The position numbers were made by a program, and so were the translations under genes. Positions 24,082 through 31,517 of a stretch of 45,015 bases of DNA are shown here, piece by piece (position 1 is the stretch's first letter; each line of letters starts with the position of its first letter). Below the pieces are notes generated by a model. That model made no database searches. It saw only the letters and a program-made list of their open reading frames with translations, and had not been told where the DNA came from. Location: assembly GCA_001510455.1 (NCBI GenBank), contig LFFH01000051.1, positions 1 through 45,015 on the forward strand, in the 5' to 3' direction. The DNA comes from Actinobacteria bacterium casp-actino8. GTDB taxonomy: Bacteria > Actinomycetota > Acidimicrobiia > Acidimicrobiales > Ilumatobacteraceae.

Positions 24082-25208
24082 CGGTGTTCGCTGCGGTCGC
24101 CGGTGGAGGGACCGCAGGACACGTGGTGCCGGCTCTCGCCCTCGTCGACGCGCTGATCGAGCGAGGACACGATCGATCCGAGCTGCTGTACACGGGAGCA
24201 GTTCGTGGAGTCGAAACATCCCTCGTTCCTCCGACCGGGACGCCTCACGTCTTTTTCGATGTCGTCGGATTGCAGCGTTCGATCGGGGCCTGGCGCGCCA
24301 ATCTCGGATTCGTACCGCGCCTCTTGCGGGCCCGACGCCGAGCCGTCTCGATGTTCCGCTCCGATCGACCGCGAGTCGTCGTGAGCGTGGGCGGTTATGC
24401 CAGCCTGCCGGCGGTCCTGGCCGCACGAAAGCTGAAGATCCCGATCGTCGTCGTGTCGTACGATCGTCGACCCGGACGTTCGAGCCGACTCACCAGTCGC
24501 TTCGCAACCGTGTCGGCGACCGCCTTCCCCGAGAGCGAGTTGCGGCACGCCGTCCACACCGGAGCTCCGGTCCGAGCCGAAATTCGTCACCTCGATCGCG
24601 GTCGGGTCCGTGACGACGCTCGGCGGAGACTCGGTCTGCCGAGCGATCGTTTCGTCGTGGTCGTCGTGGGTGGATCCCTGGGATCGGGTGCATTGAACGA
24701 CGCGGCCGAGGCTCTCGTGAGACAATGTCGGGACGATTCGGGTCTGGCCGTGTTCCATGTGACGGGCGACCGATTCGTCGAGTCGGTACGGAAACGGATG
24801 GAACGGATCATGACGAGTGATGCACGAGTGATCCACCATGCCGTCGGATACCACTCGGAAATGGCCGACCTCTATGCAGCGGCCGACGTGCTCGTCGGGC
24901 GAGGTGGCGCGGGGACGATCGCCGAGATCGCAACCGTCGGAGTTCCAGCAATTCTGGTTCCGTGGTCGGGAGCGGCCGATGATCACCAGAGCGAGAACGT
25001 GCGTTGGTTGAGCGACATCGGAGGAGCGATCACCTTGACCGACGACACGGTCATCGACCGGTTACCGGGTCTCGTGTCCGAATTACGCGCCGATCCTTCT
25101 CGCCTCTTCGAGATGGGCGAAAAGGCGTTCGTTCTCGGTGAGGCCAATCGTCGTGCCGCAGTGGCCGATCTCGTGGTCGAGGTGGCCGAGGGGAGAGCGT
25201 CCGAGTGA
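24078..25208 (+). CDS. murG: UDP-GlcNAc:lipid I GlcNAc transferase (divergent MurG)
   Basis: A 376-residue GT28 enzyme making lipid II. The N-terminal Gly loop AGGGTAGHVVPALAL and the second loop SVGGYASLP are intact, as are GGSLGSGALND, GRGGAGTIAEIATVGVPAILV and DDHQSEN in the donor-binding C-terminal domain. The normally conserved HEQN (or HEAN) stretch and the following PGxxNR are changed to SYDRRPGRSSR, removing both conserved Asn residues of the acceptor side. Position between ftsW and murC still argues strongly for MurG. It overlaps both neighbours (ATGA, GTGA). Confidence 0.93.
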   Translation: MTVFAAVAGGGTAGHVVPALALVDALIERGHDRSELLYTGAVRGVETSLVPPTGTPHVFFDVVGLQRSIGAWRANLGFVPRLLRARRRAVSMFRSDRPRVVVSVGGYASLPAVLAARKLKIPIVVVSYDRRPGRSSRLTSRFATVSATAFPESELRHAVHTGAPVRAEIRHLDRGRVRDDARRRLGLPSDRFVVVVVGGSLGSGALNDAAEALVRQCRDDSGLAVFHVTGDRFVESVRKRMERIMTSDARVIHHAVGYHSEMADLYAAADVLVGRGGAGTIAEIATVGVPAILVPWSGAADDHQSENVRWLSDIGGAITLTDDTVIDRLPGLVSELRADPSRLFEMGEKAFVLGEANRRAAVADLVVEVAEGRASE

Positions 25209-26590
25209 CCTCGTCGGTCCTCGATCTGTCGACACGCCGCCGGATCCACGTCGTGGGCGTCGGTGGTCCGGGAATGAGCGCGATTGCCATCGTCTTGGCA
25301 CAGATGGGGCACGAGGTGTCGGGCTCCGACGTTCGCGAGGTCTCCACTCTGGATTCCGTGCGGGAGGTCGGAGTGCGAGTCTCGATCGGCCACGATCCTC
25401 GGTCGATCGAAGGTTGCGACATCGTCACTTCGTCGACGGCCATTCGGAGCTCGAACGTGGAGCTCGAAGCGGCGCGTCGTGCGGGAATTCCGACGGTGAG
25501 TCGTGCCGAGACACTCGCGGCCATGTGCTCCCTCGCCACCACGGTCGCGGTCGCGGGAACTCACGGAAAGACCACCTCGTCCTCGGTTCTTCGGGCGATG
25601 CTCGCCCCACGCTTCGATCCGAGTTTTCTCATCGGGGGCACGGTCCGCGACCTCGGGGTCGGAGCGCGTTGGACGGGCTCGTCGTTGTTCGTCGTCGAGG
25701 CCGACGAGAGCGACGGCACTCACCGGCAGCTACCGGTGGGCGCGGCGCTGGTCACGAACGTCGATCAGGACCACCTCGATCACTTCGGTGATTTCGACGC
25801 AGTCGTTCGGAGTTTCAGCGAATTCGTGCGTGACGTCGCAGGTCCGGTCGTCCTGTGCGCTGACGATCCTCACCTCGCTTCGATGAACGCCGATCGACTC
25901 CATACCTATGGTTCGTCGAGCGGTGACGTGCGTTGGAGCGACGTCGTCCATCTCGACGGTCGTACCTCCTTCTCGGTGAAAGGCCGAATCCTCGGTGTCG
26001 ACTTCGAACGTCGCGTGTCGACTCCTCTGCGCGGCGAGCACAACGTGTCGAACGTGACGGGTTGTCTGACCCTTGCGCTGGCGCTCGGTGCCGATCTCGA
26101 CGAAGCGATCGAAGCCGTCGCCGATTTCGGTGGTGTCGGACGCCGTTACGACGTTCGAGCCGAGATCGATGGCATCGCGCTGATCGACGATTACGCCCAC
26201 CTGCCACGCGAGATCGAGGCGGTCCTGGCCGCCGTGAGGAGTTCGGAAACCGGACGTCGAGTGGTGGCGGTCTTCCAGCCGAATCGCTTCAACCGTATGG
26301 CGATCATGTGGCCCGACTACGCGGACTCCTTCGGCGACGCCGACGTCGTCGTGATCGCCGACATCTACTCCTCGGGTACCGATCCGATTCCGGGAGTCAG
26401 CGGCCGTCTGGTGGCCGATGCGGTCTCGGCGACTCGTGGGGGAGGGTCGGTTCATTACGTCGAAAATCGGAACGAACTGGCCTCGGTGGTGTCGGCCCTT
26501 CTCATGACCGGAGACGTCTGCATCTCGATGGGATGCGGAGACGTCGAATTCCTTCCCGACGAGATCGTGACGGTGAGGCGACGTGGCTGA
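25205..26590 (+). CDS. murC: UDP-MurNAc:L-alanine ligase
   Basis: ATP-dependent ligase of 461 residues attaching the first stem residue. The N-terminal UDP-binding motif is VVGVGGPGMSAIAIVL; the P-loop is AGTHGKTTSSS (about residues 115-125); VEADESDGT and TNVDQDHLDHFG follow. The usual DDYAHHP reads DDYAHLP, so one His is replaced by Leu. MGCGDVEFL is near the C-terminus. GTG start overlaps the murG stop; its end overlaps the murB start by 8 bases. Confidence 0.95.
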   Translation: MTSSVLDLSTRRRIHVVGVGGPGMSAIAIVLAQMGHEVSGSDVREVSTLDSVREVGVRVSIGHDPRSIEGCDIVTSSTAIRSSNVELEAARRAGIPTVSRAETLAAMCSLATTVAVAGTHGKTTSSSVLRAMLAPRFDPSFLIGGTVRDLGVGARWTGSSLFVVEADESDGTHRQLPVGAALVTNVDQDHLDHFGDFDAVVRSFSEFVRDVAGPVVLCADDPHLASMNADRLHTYGSSSGDVRWSDVVHLDGRTSFSVKGRILGVDFERRVSTPLRGEHNVSNVTGCLTLALALGADLDEAIEAVADFGGVGRRYDVRAEIDGIALIDDYAHLPREIEAVLAAVRSSETGRRVVAVFQPNRFNRMAIMWPDYADSFGDADVVVIADIYSSGTDPIPGVSGRLVADAVSATRGGGSVHYVENRNELASVVSALLMTGDVCISMGCGDVEFLPDEIVTVRRRG

Positions 26591-27545
26591 CGTCGATTTC
26601 GATCGATTGGCCGATCGCCTCGGGGGCGAGCGGAACGCTCCGCTCGGCGGGTCGACCACTTACCGCGTGGGAGGTCGAGCCGCAGTTCGCGTGCAGGTCG
26701 AATCACAGGAGCAACTGCACACGGTGGCCCGAATTCTGTCCGAGGTCGACGTCGAGATCGTGATCGTCGGACGCGGGAGCAACATGCTCGTCGCCGATCG
26801 AGGTTTCGCCGGTGTGGCGGTGCAGCTCGGTCGATTCGCCACCGAGTGCGCGATCGACGAACGTGGTGACGAAGCCATCGTCCGAGCCGGTGGATCGGCA
26901 CTTCTGCCGGTGGTGGCGCGTCGCACCGCCGCCGGGGGTTGGACCGGTTTCGAATGGGCGGTGGGTGTGCCGGGGAGTATCGGAGGCGCCGTTCGGATGA
27001 ACGCAGGGGGACACGGTTCGGACATGGCGGCCAGCCTCGTCGACGTCGACGTCTGCGACCTCAAGAGCGGCTCGGCTCGCAAACGAACTCTTGCGGAACT
27101 GGGTCTTCGATTTCGCGGCTCCGATCTGAGCGATCACGAGGTCGTCACGGAGGCCCGCTTGCGAGTGACACGAGCGGACGCTTCTCGATGCGAAGCTGCG
27201 ATCGACGAGATCGTGGCCTGGCGCCGGGAACATCAACCCGGAGGTCAGAATGCCGGCTCGGTGTTCGTCAACCCGATTCCCGGAGAACTCTCGGCCGGTG
27301 AGCTCGTCGATCGAGCCGGGTTGAGAGGCCGACGTCTGGGTACGGCCGAAGTGTCGACCAAACATGCCAACTTCATTCAAGCCGACGACGGTGGAACGGC
27401 TTCGGACGTGAAGGCACTGATGGATCTGGTGCGGGATCAGGTGTTCGAACGATTCGGAATCGAGTTGCGCAGTGAGATTCGGCTCGTCGGATTCGATGAC
27501 GACTCGGGATCCAATCTGCGGGACGTCACCGGAGTCGTGTCGTGA
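26583..27545 (+). CDS. murB: UDP-N-acetylenolpyruvoylglucosamine reductase
   Basis: FAD- and NADPH-dependent enzyme of 320 residues reducing enolpyruvyl-UDP-GlcNAc to UDP-MurNAc. GRGSNMLVADRG and GVPGSIGGAVRMNAGG bind FAD; QNAGSVFVNP holds the catalytic Ser; STKHANFI and the late Glu in LRSEIRLVGF complete the site. GTG start giving VADVDFDRLADRL overlaps murC by 8 bases. murC-murB order before ftsQ is common in actinobacteria; a ddl gene is absent. Confidence 0.95.
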   Translation: MADVDFDRLADRLGGERNAPLGGSTTYRVGGRAAVRVQVESQEQLHTVARILSEVDVEIVIVGRGSNMLVADRGFAGVAVQLGRFATECAIDERGDEAIVRAGGSALLPVVARRTAAGGWTGFEWAVGVPGSIGGAVRMNAGGHGSDMAASLVDVDVCDLKSGSARKRTLAELGLRFRGSDLSDHEVVTEARLRVTRADASRCEAAIDEIVAWRREHQPGGQNAGSVFVNPIPGELSAGELVDRAGLRGRRLGTAEVSTKHANFIQADDGGTASDVKALMDLVRDQVFERFGIELRSEIRLVGFDDDSGSNLRDVTGVVS

Positions 27546-28792
27546 GCCGTCGCGATCCCACTGACGATTTCTCCGACGACGGGCTCGATCCCGACGTCGA
27601 AGCCGAACTGGCGGAAGCCTTCGCCGAGGAAGGTCCGATCGCGACCGAGTCGACCGCATCCCCGTCTCCGACGGAGTCACGCGCCGAACCGTCGCGACGA
27701 GTGAAGTTCTCCGATGACGACCCGACACCGGCGCCTCGCGGAGAACCGTCACCTGGTGTGAGTGACACCGATGGGGACGATGCGTGGGGCTTCTTTCGTC
27801 GTCACCTCTTGCGGGTACGCCTTCCACGTCCGTCGCTGCCGCGACCGTCGATTCCACGACCGTCACTCCCTCGCTTCAGGGTGCCGCGGCTCTCGGTCCC
27901 CGGGCTCCGGCGTTCCACTTCGACCAGAACGTCGCAGTCCAAGGATTCGGCTCCGAGGGTCACCTCGCGAACCACGACCGGCGCCGATGGTCGCACCCGC
28001 GTCGTCATCGCCGACGACACTGCTCAACCGACGAAGGTCTCAGGAGTTTCGGGTCAGGGTCGGTTCCGGGAACGTCGGATCGCCGCCCGTCGTGCCGAGG
28101 GTCGACGACGGCTGCGGATCGCTCTGGCAATCGGTGGGGTGTTGGCCGTCGTCATCACACTTCTCCTCGTGCTCGCCAGCCCGATCCTGTCGATTCGCAC
28201 GATCGACGTCGAGGGAGTCGTGTACGCGGATGCCGACCGCGTCGGTGAAGTCGTGGCGTCGTTGCGCGGCGATCCGATTCTGACCGCGGATCTGAATGCT
28301 GCCGAGCGTGCGCTCGAGAGTATTCCCTGGGTTCGTGAGGCCCGCGTCTCGATGCACTTGCCTCGGCGTGTCGCCATACAGATCGACGAGCGCGTCCCGA
28401 TCGCGTTCTTCCGGGCCGTTGATGGCTTCAATCGCGTGATCGACATCGAGGGACGAGTTCTCGACGTGATCGAAGGAGACCCGGTCGACTATCCGCCCGT
28501 TCTCGGTACCGGTCCGAATCTCTCGGCTGGCGATGTGGTCGGCCAACCGTTCCTCGGCGCGGCTCAACTCGTCAATGCCCTGCCGAGGGATCTGCGCCAA
28601 CGACTGGTGTCGATGTCGACGACACCCGATGGCGAGGTGTCGTTTCTCCTGTCCGACGACGTGACCGTCCTGTTCGGCCGACCTGATCGGTTCCAGGACA
28701 AACTGGTCGCGCTGGTCAACGAGATCAAACGTCAGGGGAGTCGGTCGTATTCGATCGTCGACGTCTCGAGTGGTGAGGCGAGTGTGCGCTGA
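27542..28792 (+). CDS. ftsQ: cell division protein FtsQ with long cytoplasmic tail
   Basis: A 416-residue bitopic divisome protein. Residues 1-190 are cytoplasmic and low in order: an acidic part (1-30), a proline-rich repeat RPSLPRPSIPRPSLPR (about 96-111), and a basic stretch up to the membrane (about 175-190). One membrane segment spans about 191-214, followed by a POTRA domain (IRTIDVEGVVYADADRV) and the FtsQ beta domain (WVREARVSMHLPRRVAIQI, VDYPPVLG). It would scaffold FtsL/B. GTG overlaps the murB stop. The tail is much longer than in E. coli FtsQ. Confidence 0.92.
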   Translation: MSRRDPTDDFSDDGLDPDVEAELAEAFAEEGPIATESTASPSPTESRAEPSRRVKFSDDDPTPAPRGEPSPGVSDTDGDDAWGFFRRHLLRVRLPRPSLPRPSIPRPSLPRFRVPRLSVPGLRRSTSTRTSQSKDSAPRVTSRTTTGADGRTRVVIADDTAQPTKVSGVSGQGRFRERRIAARRAEGRRRLRIALAIGGVLAVVITLLLVLASPILSIRTIDVEGVVYADADRVGEVVASLRGDPILTADLNAAERALESIPWVREARVSMHLPRRVAIQIDERVPIAFFRAVDGFNRVIDIEGRVLDVIEGDPVDYPPVLGTGPNLSAGDVVGQPFLGAAQLVNALPRDLRQRLVSMSTTPDGEVSFLLSDDVTVLFGRPDRFQDKLVALVNEIKRQGSRSYSIVDVSSGEASVR

Positions 28793-28841
28793 CCTGGGAG
28801 GATGGGGTCGAGCCGGTCGGGGTATCCCCCCATTTCCCAGG
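28793..28841 (+). other. RNA hairpin between ftsQ and ftsZ
   Basis: Starting at the base after the ftsQ stop, CCTGGGA pairs with TCCCAGG through a stem extended by two G-U pairs and ATGGGG/CCCCAT-type pairing with one bulged A, about 13 bp in all, closing a loop of about 20 bases. No T-run follows, so it is not a classic terminator. It could protect or process the mRNA so that ftsZ is expressed differently from upstream genes. Confidence 0.5.
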
Positions 28842-28942
28842 TTGACCTGAGAGAATGTCGTCCACGTCGGTCGGCGCGGCCGGTCCGGGCACATCCGTTC
28901 GGACGAAGCCGACCCCGATCGACCCGAGAGCGGAGGAGCCGG

Positions 28943-30049
28943 ATGGCCGGTAGTCACAACAACTACATCTGTCAGATCAAGGTCATCGGTGTCGGTGGCG
29001 GCGGTGTCAACGCCGTGAATCGGATGATCGAGCGCAATTTGCGCGGCGTCGAATTCATTGCGATCAACACCGACATTCAGGCGCTCATGACATCGGACGC
29101 CGAGTTGAAACTCGACATCGGACGCGAACTCACACGCGGCCTCGGAGCTGGTAGCGATCCCGAGATCGGTCGTCAGGCCGCCGAGGCGCATCGTGACGAG
29201 ATCGAAGACGCTCTGAAGGGTGCCGACATGGTGTTCATCACGGCGGGTGAAGGAGGCGGCACCGGAACCGGTGCGGCGCCCATCGTGGCCGAGGTCGCGA
29301 AGAGTCTCGGCGCTCTCACCATCGGCATCGTGACGCGACCGTTCTCGTTCGAGGGCCGTCGTCGTGCCGTGCAGGCCGACTCGGGTGTGGCGAAGTTGAA
29401 AGAGAAGGTCGACACGTTGATCGTCGTGCCGAACGATCGCCTCCTCTCGGTCGTCGATGCTCGAGACACCGTGATCGAAGCGTTCGGCAAAGCCGACGAA
29501 GTGCTGTACAGCGGAGTGTCGGGCATCTCGGAGCTCATCACCAACCCGGGTCTCATCAACACCGACTTCGCCGACGTGAAGATGACTCTTCAGAACGCCG
29601 GATCAGCCCTCATGGGCATCGGGTCGGCCAGCGGAGACAGCCGTGCTCGCGACGCGGCCCTGAAGGCTCTGTCGAGCAACTTGCTCGAAGCGTCGATCGA
29701 AGGTGCGCGCGGCGTCCTTCTCAATGTGACCGGCCCGTCCGACATGACTCTCATGGAAATGAACGAAGCGGCCGAGATCATTCATGGCATCGCGCATCAG
29801 GACGCCAACATCATCTTCGGAACCGTCATCAACGACGAGATGGGTGACGAAGTGAAGGTCACCGTGATCGCTGCCGGGTTCGACCGTTGGGACGGAGCGC
29901 CTCAGGTCAAGCCGTCGGCTCGACCGGCGGGTCGGTCGGCCGCGAAGGATCAGCGTTCGGCCCCGGCCAAGGACATCTTCGCCGACGATCCGTTGAACAT
30001 CGGAGACGACGGCGACGACGACTTCGACGTCCCGTCGTTCCTGAAGTAA
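28943..30049 (+). CDS. ftsZ: cell division tubulin FtsZ
   Basis: A 368-residue GTPase that polymerises into the Z-ring. The N-terminus is [20 protein letters not shown]; the tubulin signature [10 protein letters not shown] lies at residues 101-110, and [10 protein letters not shown] follows in the C-terminal domain. The end, [11 protein letters not shown], is the conserved tail that binds SepF and FtsW. The frame is open from 28802, but GGAGG at 28932-28936, six bases before the ATG at 28943, and the family N-terminus fix the start. A 150-base region separates it from ftsQ, so it may have its own promoter. Confidence 0.98.
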   Translation: MAGSHNNYICQIKVIGVGGGGVNAVNRMIERNLRGVEFIAINTDIQALMTSDAELKLDIGRELTRGLGAGSDPEIGRQAAEAHRDEIEDALKGADMVFITAGEGGGTGTGAAPIVAEVAKSLGALTIGIVTRPFSFEGRRRAVQADSGVAKLKEKVDTLIVVPNDRLLSVVDARDTVIEAFGKADEVLYSGVSGISELITNPGLINTDFADVKMTLQNAGSALMGIGSASGDSRARDAALKALSSNLLEASIEGARGVLLNVTGPSDMTLMEMNEAAEIIHGIAHQDANIIFGTVINDEMGDEVKVTVIAAGFDRWDGAPQVKPSARPAGRSAAKDQRSAPAKDIFADDPLNIGDDGDDDFDVPSFLK

Positions 30050-30064
30050 CACCCGCCCTGCGAG

Positions 30065-30730
30065 GTGCTCCCCGACGACGAGATCGCCCATCGGTGGCGT
30101 GAGGCTCGCGCCTCACTCGACGCAACGAATCGGCGGATCACCCTCGTGGCGGTCACGAAGACCTTTCCCGTCGAGAGTTGGGCGGCGATCGTTCGGGCGG
30201 GTGGCACCGACGTGGGCGAGAACTACGCCCAGGAATTGGTGGCCAAATCCGAAGAGTTCTCTCGGCGCTATCCCGACCTTGCTCGTCCTCGAGTTCATTT
30301 CATCGGACAGCTGCAGTCGAACAAGGTCCGTCTTCTGGCCGAACACGTGGATCTGTGGCAGAGCGTCGATCGAGTATCCCTCGTCGACGAGATCGCTCGA
30401 CGAGCTCCAGGGGCCCACGTTCTGGTGCAGGTCGACGCCACTGGTGAGCCGGGCAAGGGTGGATGCGAGCTCGATCAGGTCTCGGGTCTCGTCGCTCACG
30501 CGACCGATCGGGGATTGACGGTCGACGGCGTGATGGTGGTCGGACCGACCGACGGCGATCCGGCTCGCACGCGGACGGCCTTCGAGCGCACGGCCGAGGT
30601 CGCTGATCGGGAGGGTCTCGCCGTGCGTTCGATGGGAATGAGCGCTGATCTCGGCGTGGCACTCTCGTGCGGTTCGACCATGGTGCGGATCGGATCCGCG
30701 ATCTTCGGAGACCGTCCACCCGTCGGTTGA
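30065..30730 (+). CDS. YggS/YlmE-family PLP homeostasis protein
   Basis: A 221-residue single-domain PLP-binding TIM-barrel protein. Lys of VAVTKTFP near residue 30 carries PLP; GENYAQEL, HFIGQLQSNKVR, SVDR, VQVDATGEPGKGGCE and SMGMSADLGVAL are family motifs. It buffers free PLP and affects amino acid pools rather than acting as an enzyme. GTG start is 15 bases after ftsZ. In many actinobacteria a laccase-domain gene (pgeF) lies between ftsZ and this gene; it is absent. Confidence 0.93.
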   Translation: MLPDDEIAHRWREARASLDATNRRITLVAVTKTFPVESWAAIVRAGGTDVGENYAQELVAKSEEFSRRYPDLARPRVHFIGQLQSNKVRLLAEHVDLWQSVDRVSLVDEIARRAPGAHVLVQVDATGEPGKGGCELDQVSGLVAHATDRGLTVDGVMVVGPTDGDPARTRTAFERTAEVADREGLAVRSMGMSADLGVALSCGSTMVRIGSAIFGDRPPVG

Positions 30731-30740
30731 GCCCTCGTAC

Positions 30741-30755
30741 TACCATTCCGTCACG
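30741..30755 (+). promoter_or_regulatory. putative -10 element before sepF
   Basis: TACCAT at 30741-30746 is nine bases before the sepF ATG, which has no Shine-Dalgarno. Transcription would start zero to three bases ahead of the ATG, giving a leaderless or near-leaderless mRNA for sepF and yggT. Confidence 0.4.
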
Positions 30756-31250
30756 ATGTCGATTTTCCGGCGAGCCATGGATTATCTGGGCCTCGGTGAG
30801 GACGACGCGTACGACGACTACGACGACGTCGACGCCTCGCCCGTGCGGGAGGCCGAGGACCCGTCGCGTCCGACATCGCGACAAGTGACACCGCGGGACG
30901 TCGATCCGGTCCCCACCCGTCGCACGTCGGTGGACGACTCGTCGGTGCAACCGCGGCCGGTGTCGGGCCGACAGGCGTCGTCGGTCCGCACGATCGGTTC
31001 GGTCGGCGCCCCCGGAGAGACGTACACGGTCAAGGCACTTCGCTTCAACGACATCCAGGAAGTCGCCAATCGATTTCGAGACGGCCACCCCGTGATTCTC
31101 AACACAGAAGGGTGCGAGGCCGATGTGGCCCGCCGGATGGTCGACTTCTCGAGCGGCCTGTGTTACGGGCTTCACGGCAAGATCGAAAAGGTGGCCAAGG
31201 GTGTGTACCTCTTGAAGCCGTCCCCACGGGCTGCGGTCGTCGAGTACTGA
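30756..31250 (+). CDS. sepF: cell division protein SepF
   Basis: A 164-residue membrane anchor for FtsZ. The N-terminus MSIFRRAMDYLGLG can form the membrane-binding amphipathic helix; a very acidic patch (EDDAYDDYDDVD, residues 15-26) and a disordered linker follow. The SepF core (about residues 87-164) includes ALRFNDIQEVANRFRDG, VILNTEG, RRMVDFSSGLCYGLHGKIEK and VYLLKP. In actinobacteria lacking FtsA, SepF is the main Z-ring anchor. yggT follows after five bases. Confidence 0.96.
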   Translation: MSIFRRAMDYLGLGEDDAYDDYDDVDASPVREAEDPSRPTSRQVTPRDVDPVPTRRTSVDDSSVQPRPVSGRQASSVRTIGSVGAPGETYTVKALRFNDIQEVANRFRDGHPVILNTEGCEADVARRMVDFSSGLCYGLHGKIEKVAKGVYLLKPSPRAAVVEY

Positions 31251-31255
31251 TCGTC

Positions 31256-31492
31256 ATGCGCGAACTGATCTACACGGTGGTCTTTCTCTTCGAGTTGGCC
31301 ATCATCGGTCGAGTGATCCTCTCGTGGTTCCCGATGTCCAGTTCGGGAGCTCGCTCCGTGATGGACGCGCTGGTTCGTGTCACCGAACCCGTCCTCGGTC
31401 CGGTCCGGCGCGTTCTTCCGTCGTTCGGCGGTTTCGATCTGTCGCCGATCGTCGTCATCCTCGTTCTGAACGTGGTTCTGCGAGCTCTCTGA
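31256..31492 (+). CDS. YggT-family membrane protein
   Basis: A 78-residue protein with two hydrophobic segments (about residues 5-24 and 60-77) joined by a loop carrying the family motif [19 protein letters not shown] closes the first segment. Family members (YlmG) are linked to division and envelope organisation, but the molecular function is unknown. It follows sepF by five bases. divIVA, the usual next gene in actinobacteria, is absent and ileS follows. Confidence 0.9.
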   Translation: MRELIYTVVFLFELAIIGRVILSWFPMSSSGARSVMDALVRVTEPVLGPVRRVLPSFGGFDLSPIVVILVLNVVLRAL

Positions 31493-31501
31493 CCCCGTCG
31501 C

Positions 31502-31517
31502 TAGCCTGTCGACACCC
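31502..31517 (+). promoter_or_regulatory. putative -10 element before ileS
   Basis: TAGCCT at 31502-31507 fits TANNNT and lies ten bases before the ileS ATG. With no Shine-Dalgarno in between, the transcript would have a leader of only a few bases. The 25-base gap leaves no space for a T-box leader. Confidence 0.45.

Noticed and set aside
28842..28870. TTGACC after the ftsQ-ftsZ hairpin as -35 of an ftsZ promoter
   Set aside because: No acceptable -10 lies 16-19 bases downstream, so it was not called.
28802..28942. N-terminal extension of FtsZ from an upstream in-frame ATG
   Set aside because: The added residues are Arg/Pro-rich and would translate the hairpin and the Shine-Dalgarno; the ATG at 28943 has GGAGG and the family N-terminus.
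30065..30730. yggS as an alanine racemase
   Set aside because: Length and motifs fit the single-domain YggS/YlmE family; the second domain of alanine racemase is absent.
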